A stretch of 64,000 nt of DNA from Lachnospiraceae bacterium (GTDB lineage Bacteria; Bacillota; Clostridia; Lachnospirales; Lachnospiraceae). The DNA is taken from positions 17,782 to 81,781 of the forward strand of contig JAFQLS010000052.1 in the NCBI GenBank assembly GCA_017396555.1, in the 5' to 3' direction. The notes under the pieces are model-generated. The model was not told the DNA's origin, did not search any database, and saw nothing but the letters and a program-made list of their open reading frames with translations. Shown here piece after piece: positions 52,330-61,558 of this stretch. Every line of letters starts with the position of its first letter. Within the stretch, counting starts at the first letter, position 1. The position numbers and the translations under genes were made by a program.

Positions 52330-54573
52330 ATGAAAACAACAAAAATCAACATAAGATTAATTTTATTACAATGCATAGGATTTATTTTAACAGGGTGTAC
52401 TATTTACGGGTATGCTCCGATTGGAATAGGTTATTTCGGAGCTATGTATGCAACAGGTCAATACCGGTTTATTACTTTGTTAACGACAACAATAGGATTG
52501 ACGTGTAACCTAGGATACATTGATGCTACCAAATATTTAATGGTAATGCTTATAATTGCAGGAATAATATCAATATACGAAAATTATAGAAAAGAAAATA
52601 TATCTACATATGTAAGTGGAGTATTAGTAGCTATTTCGATTGGACTGATGGAATTTACAGATGCTTTCCTATCATTTAATAATGAAATTAATACCTATAT
52701 AGTTGTGACGGGTGTCTGCGTTCTTGCAGGCGCAATAATGATTGTATTTGCAAGAGGTATTGAAGGCGTCTTAAATAGTAGTGGGGAAAATGAAATACAA
52801 AGTGAGGAAATGATAGGTATTTCCGTTATTTGCGGAATATGCTTCTATTATTTGGTAACAAGTATAAATGTTCCTTATTCAATTGTGGAAGGTATTACAT
52901 TTTTGCTGATGCTATATTTTCCGTATAAATATGGTGCAGGTATTGGAGCAATAGCCGGTGCAGGATTTGGTATTGCAATGGGGTTGAAGTCAGACCATAT
53001 AGAAATTGTAAGCATTATGTGTGTCGCCGCAATTGCTGCAGGAGGAATGAGGGAACTTGGAAGAATTGCTGCTGCAACTGCAATGATGTGTACAGTGGTA
53101 TCGGGAAGCTTGCTATTTGCTCCTGATACGTTAAATGAGGTTGTCATTAAAGGGATGTTAGCAGGGGTAATTATATTTCTGCTGTTGCCAAAGAAGCTTA
53201 TTTATAGAGATAAATATGAACGAATGGATTTAAAAAATGCACCAAGTGAAATGGAAAACCAGAAATTAACAGCCTTAAAATCAGCAGTAAATATTTTATA
53301 TGAAGCTATGCAAACGGAAATTATTATAAACGGCCCTGATGATAATAAAATGAAGGTTGGAAAAATTATAAATGAGGTTTGCGGTGAGTGTGCTAAATGT
53401 GGCAGGTGCAAGGACAAGGGAAAAGTGATTAAAGCTTTTGAAGATAAGGGAAAGGTAGATGTATCAGATAAAGGAAACTGTCCATACATATATAAAATGG
53501 AGAATGAAATACGTTTTATGGAGGAACGTAGAAGATCAGACGATTTGTGGAAAAACAGAGTTAATCATTTAAGAGAAAATATTAATTTGCAACTCAAAGA
53601 AATTACGACATTGCTCAATGACTGTACTAAAGAACCGGTAGATATAAGGGATAATAGAATGTTTGGGAAATTATATAGAAAACTCAGAAGCCGGTTTGTG
53701 ACGTTATTGGAATTTCATATTAATGAAAATGACTCAGGAATGGATACTATAAATATTACAGTTAAATGTGATGAAGGAAAGGCTGTCACTATAAAGGAAA
53801 TTGCATCTGTAATATCAGAGGTTATGGGTCAGAAAATGGAGCCTGATAATAATGATAGTATGGTTGTGGGGGATAGCTATAAGACTTTGTTTTTTAGACA
53901 AGCAGAACATTTTTCATTATCCTGCTCTGTGGCTAAAAGCGTTAAAAAGGATGGAGAAATATCAGGAGACAATCAGCAGATTACGGAAATTGGAAACGGA
54001 AAATGGCTTATCACACTTGCTGATGGCATGGGCTCGGGTGAGGATGCATTTAAAGGGAGTGAAAATGTTATTGATCTTCTGAGCAATATGTTAAAAAAAG
54101 GTTTTGGAAGAGAAAGCGCAGTAAGGCTCGTAAATTCCATTTCCTCTATGAACTGGAAGAAGGAGCAGACAACCTCTGTTGATATGGGAATTGTTGATAT
54201 GTATTCGGGAGTTTGCAATATTATGAAAATGGGTGGTGCAAGTACATTTATTAAAAGAGAAGGATGGGTGGATGTTATGAAGTCAACAAGTCTGCCGGTT
54301 GGAATTGTGGACAAGGTTGACATAGACAGTGCAACAAAGAAATTATATTCAGGTGATAAGATTGTTCTTGTATCGGATGGAGTTTTGGAGGGAATAGACA
54401 GTGATAATGCAGAACTTGAGATAAGCAGGATTTTACTTGAAAATAATTTAGATACTCCGAGTGAGCTTGCAAATAGAATTCTTGAGAAGGCAATGGAAGA
54501 TTCGTATTATCTGCCAAATGATGATATGACTGTAATTGTGGCGGCAATTAGCGAAAATCTTAAATCGGCTTGA
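52330..54573 (+). CDS. spoIIE: Stage II sporulation protein E (PP2C-type phosphatase)
   Basis: A 747-residue protein. An N-terminal region of about ten membrane helices (to about residue 290) is followed by a central FtsZ-interacting region with a cysteine cluster (CGECAKCGRCKDKG). The C-terminal PP2C phosphatase domain has LITLADGMGSGEDAFKGS, VDMGIVDMYSGVCNIMKMGG and KIVLVSDGVLEG with metal-binding aspartates. SpoIIE sits at the asymmetric septum and dephosphorylates SpoIIAA to free sigma-F. Slightly shorter than the about 827 residues of B. subtilis, as in other Clostridia. AAGGAGG precedes the ATG. Confidence 0.96.
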   Translation: MKTTKINIRLILLQCIGFILTGCTIYGYAPIGIGYFGAMYATGQYRFITLLTTTIGLTCNLGYIDATKYLMVMLIIAGIISIYENYRKENISTYVSGVLVAISIGLMEFTDAFLSFNNEINTYIVVTGVCVLAGAIMIVFARGIEGVLNSSGENEIQSEEMIGISVICGICFYYLVTSINVPYSIVEGITFLLMLYFPYKYGAGIGAIAGAGFGIAMGLKSDHIEIVSIMCVAAIAAGGMRELGRIAAATAMMCTVVSGSLLFAPDTLNEVVIKGMLAGVIIFLLLPKKLIYRDKYERMDLKNAPSEMENQKLTALKSAVNILYEAMQTEIIINGPDDNKMKVGKIINEVCGECAKCGRCKDKGKVIKAFEDKGKVDVSDKGNCPYIYKMENEIRFMEERRRSDDLWKNRVNHLRENINLQLKEITTLLNDCTKEPVDIRDNRMFGKLYRKLRSRFVTLLEFHINENDSGMDTINITVKCDEGKAVTIKEIASVISEVMGQKMEPDNNDSMVVGDSYKTLFFRQAEHFSLSCSVAKSVKKDGEISGDNQQITEIGNGKWLITLADGMGSGEDAFKGSENVIDLLSNMLKKGFGRESAVRLVNSISSMNWKKEQTTSVDMGIVDMYSGVCNIMKMGGASTFIKREGWVDVMKSTSLPVGIVDKVDIDSATKKLYSGDKIVLVSDGVLEGIDSDNAELEISRILLENNLDTPSELANRILEKAMEDSYYLPNDDMTVIVAAISENLKSA

Positions 54574-54636
54574 TTTTACCAAGGATTTAAAGTAATCTAG
54601 TATGGTGCAGAGGTTAAATCAAAGGAGGATACGTGA

Positions 54637-56019
54637 ATGCTAGTAAATGAAGTGAAAAACTACATAGAACAGCATGGTATGATTAAAAATGGCGACAGGA
54701 TTGTGGTTGGAATATCCGGTGGCGCTGATTCAGTGTGCCTTCTTAAGCTTTTGTGTGAAATGAAGAAATATTATGATATAGATTTGTTGGCGGTACATAT
54801 ACATCACGGAATTAGAGAGGGAGAGGCAGACAGGGATATGAATTTTACAATATCCTTGTGTGACAGGCTTGGTGTAGAGTGCAGAGTTTATAAATATAAT
54901 ATTCCAGAGCTTTCTAAAGAAAGAAGTACTACAGAGGAAGAAACAGGAAGAGATGTAAGATATGAAACCTTTAGACAGGTAATGAAGGATGAGGGCTATA
55001 ACAAAATAGCAGTTGCACATAATTTGGGAGATAATTGCGAAACAATTTTGTTTAATATGTGTAGAGGGAGTGAATTAAAAGGGATTGGGGGGATTTTGCC
55101 TGTAAGAAATGATATAATAAGACCACTTTTAAATACAGACAGATGCGAGATAGAAGAATACCTTGAGAAATCAGGCATAGAATATATAGTGGATTCTACT
55201 AATCTTACAAATGATTATGGAAGAAACAAAATTAGGAATGTTGTTATTCCTTATTTGGAGAAAAATATTAATTTGAGAACGTCGGAGCATATTGTTAATG
55301 CAGGTATGGCAGCACTTGAAGCTGAAGAATATCTTGAATACCAGACAGATATTGCAATGGATAAATATGTAACAGGTGAAAATCGCATTATAATAAGCGA
55401 TAAAATTACATCTGAACACAGTATAATTATTAAAAGGGTTATTAGAGAGGTTATTAAGCTTAAGGCAGGGAAATTAAAAGATATTACTAATGTACATATA
55501 AGAAATGTAGAAGCCTTATTTAAAAGAGAGGTTTCAAAATCCATAAGCCTGCCTTATAACTTGGTGGCACTTAGAACCTATGATGGAGTTGTAATTAAAA
55601 ATGATGAGATTGTCGAATATGAAAAAGTAGATTTTGTGCCGTGTGAGGGCAAGGTGTATGATATTTTAGGTGAAATGACTTTGGAAATAAAGGTGTATTC
55701 GATAGAAAAAGGAAAAAATTTCAAGGAAATTCAAGAAAAGATGTATACGAAATGCTTTGATTATGATAAAATAAAAGATACTTTGCGAATCAGAAACCGA
55801 CTTGTCGGTGATTATCTTGTTGTCGACGATAAAGGTAGTCGTAAAAAAATAAAAGATTATTTTATTAATGAGAAGATTCCAAAGGAAGATAGAGACAGGA
55901 TTATTTTGGTTGCAGATGGAAATCATATAATATGGGTTATCGGGCGAAGAATAAGCGAGTATTATAAAGTGTCCGATGCGACTACAAGGATAATTCAGAT
56001 AAATGTTAATCTTATTTAA
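54637..56019 (+). CDS. tilS: tRNA(Ile)-lysidine synthase
   Basis: A 460-residue enzyme that modifies C34 of the AUA-reading tRNA-Ile to lysidine. The PP-loop is IVVGISGGADSVCLLKLL, followed by VHIHHGIREGEADRD, HNLGDNCETILFNM and SGIEYIVDSTN. The C-terminal domain (about 370-460, IRNRLVGDYLV...KIKDYFINEKIPKEDRD) matches the Firmicute form. AAAGGAGG precedes the ATG. The gene is essential in most bacteria. Confidence 0.95.
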   Translation: MLVNEVKNYIEQHGMIKNGDRIVVGISGGADSVCLLKLLCEMKKYYDIDLLAVHIHHGIREGEADRDMNFTISLCDRLGVECRVYKYNIPELSKERSTTEEETGRDVRYETFRQVMKDEGYNKIAVAHNLGDNCETILFNMCRGSELKGIGGILPVRNDIIRPLLNTDRCEIEEYLEKSGIEYIVDSTNLTNDYGRNKIRNVVIPYLEKNINLRTSEHIVNAGMAALEAEEYLEYQTDIAMDKYVTGENRIIISDKITSEHSIIIKRVIREVIKLKAGKLKDITNVHIRNVEALFKREVSKSISLPYNLVALRTYDGVVIKNDEIVEYEKVDFVPCEGKVYDILGEMTLEIKVYSIEKGKNFKEIQEKMYTKCFDYDKIKDTLRIRNRLVGDYLVVDDKGSRKKIKDYFINEKIPKEDRDRIILVADGNHIIWVIGRRISEYYKVSDATTRIIQINVNLI

Positions 56020-56052
56020 CTATGCATTTGAATCAAAAAGGAGAAAAGACAT

Positions 56053-56580
56053 ATGACAGAACATAAGGTAAGAGTTCTGATCGAGGAATCAGAGGTTGAT
56101 AAACGCATTGAAGAGATTGGTAAAAAGATTAGTGAAGAATATGCAGGAAAATCAATTCATCTTGTGTGTGTTCTTAAGGGTGGAGCTTTTTTTATGTGTG
56201 AGCTCGCTAAAAGAATAACTGTTCCGGTATCCATGGATTTTATGGCTGTAGGAAGCTATGGTAATGGAACAGCAAGTAGCGGTGTTCTTAAAATTAAGAA
56301 GGATCTTGATGAAACAATTGAAGGCAAGGAAGTATTAATTGTAGAGGACATTATTGATTCAGGGAATACACTTTATAAATTAACAAACATGTTAAGAGCT
56401 AGAAATCCTAAGTCTCTTGAGGTGTGTGCATTGCTTGATAAACCGGATAGAAGAGAGGTAGATGTGGATGTAAAATACACATGCTTTTCGATTCCGGATG
56501 AATTTGTGGTGGGATATGGTCTTGACTATGCCCAGCTATACAGAAACCTTCCATATATTGGTGTGGTAGAATTTGAATAA
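56053..56580 (+). CDS. hpt: Hypoxanthine phosphoribosyltransferase
   Basis: A 175-residue purine salvage enzyme. The PRPP-binding motif is EVLIVEDIIDSGNTLYKL, the N-terminal loop VCVLKGGAFFMCELA, and the end VGYGLDYAQLYRNLPYIGVV. In B. subtilis the same tilS-hprT-ftsH order occurs and Hpt/TilS can activate ftsH transcription. AAAAGGAG precedes the ATG. Confidence 0.95.
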   Translation: MTEHKVRVLIEESEVDKRIEEIGKKISEEYAGKSIHLVCVLKGGAFFMCELAKRITVPVSMDFMAVGSYGNGTASSGVLKIKKDLDETIEGKEVLIVEDIIDSGNTLYKLTNMLRARNPKSLEVCALLDKPDRREVDVDVKYTCFSIPDEFVVGYGLDYAQLYRNLPYIGVVEFE

Positions 56581-56601
56581 TATTTAAGGAGGATTGGATA
56601 A

Positions 56602-58404
56602 TTGAAGAAACAAATGAGAGGTGTTGGCTTTTATATTGTTATTGCAATTTTGATATGTGTTGGTGCATATTTTATATTCTTTGCTAATAATTCTGATGAC
56701 AGCTATACCTACAGCAATTTTTTAGAAGATTTAAAGGAAAAGAAAGTAGAGGAAATTACTATTATTCAAAACAAAGAGGTGCCAACAGGTAAACTCACCT
56801 TTAAGGTTGATGGTAAACAAAAGACATTAAATATACCGGATGTTAATGAGGTTACAAAGGAAATACGTGATGCCAAATTAACATATGTCATGAAGGATGT
56901 TAAGAGAGATAGTGTATTTCTTACAACTATTTTGCCACTTATAATTATGGCGATTATTGCATTTTTGATTTTTGGTATGATAAGTGGAAGTTCATCAGGC
57001 GGCAATGGCGGAAAAATGATGAATTTTGGCAAAAGCAGAGCGAAGCTTTATGCAGATATGGGTAAGAGAGTTACTTTTACAAATGTAGCAGGCTTACACG
57101 AAGAAAGAGAAGAACTTGAGGAGATAGTCGATTTCCTTAAGAGACCGCTTAAGTACATGGAAGTTGGTGCGAGAATACCTAAGGGTGTAATTCTTACAGG
57201 ACCTCCGGGAACAGGTAAGACATTGCTTGCAAAGGCTGTTGCCGGTGAAGCAGGAGTACCGTTCTTTAGTATTTCAGGTTCAGATTTTGTAGAAATGTTT
57301 GTTGGTGTTGGTGCTTCCAGAGTAAGAGATTTGTTTGAGGAAGCTAAGAAAAATGCCCCTTGTATAGTGTTTATTGATGAGATTGATGCTGTTGCAAGAA
57401 GACGTGGTACCGGTATGGGTGGCGGACACGATGAAAGAGAGCAGACACTTAACCAGATGTTGGTTGAGATGGATGGTTTCGGTATTAATGAAGGAATTAT
57501 CGTAATGGCAGCTACTAACAGAGTTGATATTCTGGATCCGGCAATTCTTCGTCCGGGTCGTTTTGACAGAAAGGTTGTTGTTGGAAGACCAGATGTCAGA
57601 GGTAGAAGAGAAATTCTTGATGTTCATATTAAAAATAAGCCACTTGGTGAAGATGTTGACTTGGATAAGATTGCCCAGACAACTGCCGGATTTACAGGAG
57701 CTGATCTTGAAAATCTTATGAATGAATCAGCTATTCTTGCGGCTAGAAATGAAAGAAAATTCATTACCCAGGAAGATATTGATAAGTCATTTATTAAGAT
57801 TGGTATTGGTACTGAGAAGAAGAGCAAAATTATTTCAGAAAAGGAAAAGAGAATTACAGCCTTCCACGAGGCAGGACATGCGATTCTTTTCCATGTGTTG
57901 TCAGAGGTGGGACCTGTTCATACGGTATCAGTAATACCTACAGGAACAGGTGCGGCAGGTTACACAATGCCGCTTCCTGAAAAGGACGAAATGTTTAATA
58001 CAAAGGGAAAAATGCTTCAGGAAATTATGGTAGGTCTTGGAGGACGTATTGCTGAAGAAATAGTGCTTGATGATATTACAACTGGTGCTTCTCAGGATAT
58101 TAAGCAGGCAACAGCTCTTGCGAAGGCTATGGTTACAAAATATGGTATGTCAGATAAGCTTGGTCTTATTAATTATGGTGAAAATGAAGATGAAGTATTT
58201 ATTGGTCGTGATCTCGCTCATTCGAGAGGATATGCAGATACAACTGCAGCAGCAATTGACGGTGAGGTTAAGAACATTATTGATGATTGTTATGCAAAGG
58301 CCAAGGATATTATTTTAGAATATAGATATGTTCTTGATAAGGCAGCAGAGCTTTTAATCGAAAAAGAGAAGATTACAGGAGAGGAATTCGAGGCTTTATT
58401 CTAA
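56602..58404 (+). CDS. ftsH: ATP-dependent zinc metalloprotease FtsH
   Basis: A 600-residue membrane protease. Two helices (about 7-26 and 110-130) flank an outer domain. The AAA domain has [22 protein letters not shown] and the second region of homology ([20 protein letters not shown]); the protease carries HEAGH with zinc-binding histidines. The start is TTG at 56602, 9 nt after AAGGAGG; the next ATG lies four codons on. Last gene of the conserved cluster. Confidence 0.97.
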   Translation: MKKQMRGVGFYIVIAILICVGAYFIFFANNSDDSYTYSNFLEDLKEKKVEEITIIQNKEVPTGKLTFKVDGKQKTLNIPDVNEVTKEIRDAKLTYVMKDVKRDSVFLTTILPLIIMAIIAFLIFGMISGSSSGGNGGKMMNFGKSRAKLYADMGKRVTFTNVAGLHEEREELEEIVDFLKRPLKYMEVGARIPKGVILTGPPGTGKTLLAKAVAGEAGVPFFSISGSDFVEMFVGVGASRVRDLFEEAKKNAPCIVFIDEIDAVARRRGTGMGGGHDEREQTLNQMLVEMDGFGINEGIIVMAATNRVDILDPAILRPGRFDRKVVVGRPDVRGRREILDVHIKNKPLGEDVDLDKIAQTTAGFTGADLENLMNESAILAARNERKFITQEDIDKSFIKIGIGTEKKSKIISEKEKRITAFHEAGHAILFHVLSEVGPVHTVSVIPTGTGAAGYTMPLPEKDEMFNTKGKMLQEIMVGLGGRIAEEIVLDDITTGASQDIKQATALAKAMVTKYGMSDKLGLINYGENEDEVFIGRDLAHSRGYADTTAAAIDGEVKNIIDDCYAKAKDIILEYRYVLDKAAELLIEKEKITGEEFEALF

Positions 58405-58571
58405 AAATCGAGGGCGATTTGTGCAATGTGCACAAAAAAACATTGATGTTTTTGTGAAGTTTATGCACACTTTATGTTTAGGCTGTGCTATTATAATTAA
58501 CGTAAACCCCCCCAATACATTATATAGTTTTTGCTACACCCCATAAGAAAAAACGAAAAATACCTTCTCCT

Positions 58572-58601
58572 AAAAAGACGGCAACGTGAAGCCGTCTTTT
58601 T
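58572..58601 (+). terminator. Strong terminator before the second GH13 gene
   Basis: AAAAAGACGGC (58572-58582) pairs perfectly with GCCGTCTTTTT (58591-58601). Confidence 0.9.
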
Positions 58602-58642
58602 ACTTTGTCTAAATTTATATTATATTATCGAAAAGTATGGTC

Positions 58643-58671
58643 TTGTGAAAATGGTAAAAATAGAGTAAAAT
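58643..58671 (+). promoter_or_regulatory. Promoter of the second GH13 gene
   Basis: TTGTGA (58643-58648), 17-nt spacer, TAAAAT (58666-58671), about 35 nt before the ATG. Confidence 0.6.
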
Positions 58672-58705
58672 AATAAGGTATTTTAAATAAAGGTTTGGTG
58701 CTAAA

Positions 58706-60817
58706 ATGGTAATTAATGTTAACACAGATTTTCTTAATTCAATAGAAAAGAAATTATTATATATTCAAAGTGTTCGTCCAGCACTTAACAGGTCGGCATT
58801 ATTCAGTGATGAGACAGGCGGATTCAGAAGTCCGGCAGAACCGGAGAAGTTTTCGGAAGTAACTGTTTATTTCAGAACCAAGAAGGAAAATGTAGATGCT
58901 GTGTATATATGCATTGGTTCTACAGAGATTCCTATGAGTTTTTCTCATAATGATGAGTTATTTGATTACTTTTTTTATAATATAAAGCTACAGGATCAGC
59001 AGGTAAGATATCATTTTAAGGTAGTGTCAGGATATGAGAAATGTTATTTTGACAAGGCTGGTATATGTGATAATATTACGGGCTGGTATGAATTTGTCAT
59101 TACTCCCGGATTTCATACACCTGAATGGGCTAAGGGAGCAGTTATGTACCAGATTTATACAGACCGTTTCTTTAATGGCGATAAGACCAATGATGTTGAG
59201 ACAGACGAATATCACTATATAGGTGAAAATACAGTTAAGGTTGATGATTGGTTTAAATATCCGGCAACTATGGGGGTAAGAGAATTCTACGGTGGTGATC
59301 TTCAAGGTATCTTAGATAAGCTTGATTATTTAGAGAAACTTGGTGTTGAGGTTATTTATTTGAATCCTATTTTTGTTTCTCCTTCTAATCATAAATATGA
59401 TATTCAGGATTACGATTATATAGACCCACATATTGCAAAAATTGTTAAAGATGAGGGGGAGCTTCTTTTAAATGGTGCAAGAGAAAATAAGTACGCTTCA
59501 AGATATATAACAAGAGTTACAGATAAGATTAATCTTGAGGCTAGTAATAAATTTTTTGTTGAATTTGTTGAGGAAGTACATAGAAGAGGAATGAAGGTTA
59601 TTCTTGATGGTGTATTTAATCACTGTGGTTCGTTTAATAAGTGGCTTGACAGAGAGCAGATATACGAGAATCAGGAAGGTTATTCTAAGGGAGCCTTTGT
59701 GTCAGCAGACAGTCCATACAGAAATTTCTTTAAATTTTACGGCGAAGATTGGCCATATAATTCTAATTACAATGGCTGGTGGGGACATGATACTCTTCCT
59801 AAGCTTAATTACGAGGAATCGGATGAATTATATAATTATGTTATGGGAATTGCAAGAAAATGGGTATCAGCTCCATTTAATGTAGATGGATGGAGACTTG
59901 ATGTGGCAGCTGACCTTGGTCAGAGTGGAGATTTTAACCACAAGTTCTGGAAGGATTTCAGAAAGAATGTAAAGGAAGCTAATCCGAATGCAATAATTCT
60001 TGCTGAACATTACGGAGACCCGGGAGCATGGCTTCAGGGTGAAGAATGGGATACAGTAATGAACTATGATGCTTTTATGGAGCCTATTTCATGGTTTTTA
60101 ACAGGTATGGAAAAGCATAGTGATGAAAAGAGGGGCGACCTTAGAGGTGATGCTCACAGCTTCTTTGCTTCTATGAGACATCATATGTCAAGAATGCAGG
60201 GACAGTCTCTCCACATTGCCATGAATGAGTTGTCAAATCACGACCATTCAAGATTTTTGACAAGAACTAATGGAAATGTAGGTAGAGTCGGAAGTCACGG
60301 TTCAGAATCAGCTAATGCTTATGTGAACAAAGGTATAATGAAGGAAGCGGTTGTTATGCAGATGACATGGCCTGGTGCACCTACTTTGTATTACGGTGAT
60401 GAAGCTGGGTTATGTGGATGGACAGATCCTGACAACAGAAGAACATATCCATGGGGCAGAGAGGATTTAGAGCTTATTGAATTTCACAGAGATGCAATAA
60501 GAATTCATAAGGAAAATCCTGCATTAAGACGTGGTTCATTTGTACCATTATATGAGGAATATAATGTCATTGGATACGGACGTTTCTTAAATGACAATAA
60601 GTTAGGTGTTATTATTAATAATAATGGTGAACACAAGACAGTCAGAATTCCGGTATGGCAGCTTGGTGTTACTGATGAGGAAGGTATGGAGAGACTTATT
60701 CTTTCTGAACAGGAAAATTACAATGTTGGCAAGATGGAATATCAGGTTAAGAATGGTATATTAGAGGCAGTAATGCCACCATTCTCAGCAGCAATATTTG
60801 GAAATATTAAGAAATAA
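58706..60817 (+). CDS. GH13 alpha-amylase-family enzyme (neopullulanase-like), cytoplasmic
   Basis: A 703-residue alpha-amylase-family enzyme without signal peptide. An N-terminal beta domain (about 1-140) precedes the barrel. Conserved regions are DGVFNHCG, GWRLDVAAD (nucleophile Asp), IILAEHYGDPG (acid/base Glu) and NELSNHDHSRFL (third acid). It is longer than the operon enzyme at 13613, mainly through an insertion of about 45 residues after KYDIQDYDYIDP and a longer segment near the active site. Probably intracellular maltodextrin or glycogen degradation; substrate not determined. GGTTTGG is a weak ribosome binding site. Confidence 0.88.
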   Translation: MVINVNTDFLNSIEKKLLYIQSVRPALNRSALFSDETGGFRSPAEPEKFSEVTVYFRTKKENVDAVYICIGSTEIPMSFSHNDELFDYFFYNIKLQDQQVRYHFKVVSGYEKCYFDKAGICDNITGWYEFVITPGFHTPEWAKGAVMYQIYTDRFFNGDKTNDVETDEYHYIGENTVKVDDWFKYPATMGVREFYGGDLQGILDKLDYLEKLGVEVIYLNPIFVSPSNHKYDIQDYDYIDPHIAKIVKDEGELLLNGARENKYASRYITRVTDKINLEASNKFFVEFVEEVHRRGMKVILDGVFNHCGSFNKWLDREQIYENQEGYSKGAFVSADSPYRNFFKFYGEDWPYNSNYNGWWGHDTLPKLNYEESDELYNYVMGIARKWVSAPFNVDGWRLDVAADLGQSGDFNHKFWKDFRKNVKEANPNAIILAEHYGDPGAWLQGEEWDTVMNYDAFMEPISWFLTGMEKHSDEKRGDLRGDAHSFFASMRHHMSRMQGQSLHIAMNELSNHDHSRFLTRTNGNVGRVGSHGSESANAYVNKGIMKEAVVMQMTWPGAPTLYYGDEAGLCGWTDPDNRRTYPWGREDLELIEFHRDAIRIHKENPALRRGSFVPLYEEYNVIGYGRFLNDNKLGVIINNNGEHKTVRIPVWQLGVTDEEGMERLILSEQENYNVGKMEYQVKNGILEAVMPPFSAAIFGNIKK

Positions 60818-60874
60818 AACGCTTGCATAATAACCTGATTTGTGATATAAATATTACTTGTCAGAGCAAGTTTT

Positions 60875-60956
60875 GGATGGTTTCCCGAGTGGCCAAAGGG
60901 GACAGACTGTAAATCTGCTGCAAATTGCTTCGGTGGTTCGAATCCACCACCATCCA
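60875..60956 (+). tRNA. tRNA-Tyr (anticodon GTA)
   Basis: An 82-nt class II tRNA. The acceptor GGATGGT pairs with ACCATCC, the T arm is GGTGG-TTCGAAT-CCACC, the anticodon loop TGTAAAT gives GTA, and a long variable arm is present. The CCA end is not encoded. Confidence 0.95.
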
Positions 60957-60984
60957 CTCAGCATGAATGAAGTAATGCTAGAAT

Positions 60985-61070
60985 GCCGGCGTGGCGGAAC
61001 TGGCAGACGCACAGGACTTAAAATCCTGCGGGACTTACCTCCCGTACCGGTTCGATTCCGGTCGCCGGCA
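60985..61070 (+). tRNA. tRNA-Leu (anticodon TAA)
   Basis: An 86-nt class II tRNA. The acceptor GCCGGCG pairs with CGCCGGC, the anticodon arm CAGGA-CTTAAAA-TCCTG gives TAA, the variable arm is CGGGA/TCCCG, and the T arm CCGG-TTCGATT-CCGG. CCA is not encoded. Confidence 0.95.
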
Positions 61071-61072
61071 TT

Positions 61073-61106
61073 AAAAAAAGTATCATCGTAAGATGGTACT
61101 TTTTTT
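61073..61106 (+). terminator. Terminator of the tRNA operon
   Basis: AAAAAAAGTATCAT pairs with ATGGTACTTTTTTT (one G-U) around CGTAAG. An exact second copy is at 61216-61249. Confidence 0.85.
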
Positions 61107-61148
61107 AATGCTTATGAATGAAATTAAATGGTATGTAGAGGTAAGTTC

Positions 61149-61214
61149 CGCCCGGGACTTACGACACCAACGGAACGTTGGTGTTGGTGCCGGTTCGATT
61201 CCGGTCGCCGGCAT
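61149..61214 (+). pseudogene. tRNA-Leu 3'-half pseudogene with altered variable arm
   Basis: The sequence keeps the variable-arm start (GGGACTTAC) and the entire T arm and acceptor 3' strand of tRNA-Leu, but the 5' half is absent and the variable arm is replaced by a longer stem. A third, weaker relic (CCCGGGACTTAC, then ATGCCAAC/GTTGGCAT, then GGTACCGG) is at 61295-61334. Confidence 0.7.
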
Positions 61215-61255
61215 TAAAAAAAGTATCATCGTAAGATGGTACTTTTTTTAATGCT

Positions 61256-61558
61256 GCTGATAGGGATAAAATGTGGTAGGAGGAGAAAGTCTTGCCCGGG
61301 ACTTACATGCCAACTTTGTTGGCATTGGTACCGGAGAGATGAAGGGAGCAATTGAGGGGATGAAAAAATAAGGATAACGAAATGAGAATAAGTTTAAGAT
61401 ATATAGATTCTATTAATATATCCATTGACTATACTAATAAAATTAAATATAATATCAAATATAATAATTACATTTTATCTCCCTTAGGATGTAGGTAATC
61501 AGGAGGAAAATTTACAAGCGACACTCCTGATTAGAAGTATTCATATGGGGGCAAAATA
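61256..61558 (+). other. Intergenic region with third tRNA-like relic and a hairpin
   Basis: It contains the third relic (61295-61334), AT-rich sequence without frames, and a perfect 9-bp inverted repeat, AATCAGGAG/CTCCTGATT (61498-61506 and 61524-61532), which would hide an AGGAGG-like sequence in a stem just before the next gene. Confidence 0.5.

Larger units (their letters stand above)
58405..58705 (+). other. ftsH-GH13 intergenic region with palindromes and terminator
   Basis: This 300-nt gap holds a perfect palindrome (TTGTGCA/TGCACAA, 58419-58435, 3-nt centre), an A/T-stem hairpin (CACAAAAA...TTTTTGTG) just after it, a TATAAT near 58490, a C7 run near 58507, a strong terminator and the promoter of the next gene. 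No coding frame is apparent. Confidence 0.6.
61047..61255 (+). repeat. 66-nt exact direct repeat of tRNA-Leu 3' end plus terminator
   Basis: 61047-61112 and 61190-61255 are identical: T arm and acceptor 3' strand of tRNA-Leu, then the terminator hairpin with seven A and seven T. The second copy is preceded by CCGGGACTTAC (from the tRNA variable arm) and a new hairpin, ACACCAACG/CGTTGGTGT (61163-61184). Confidence 0.92.
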
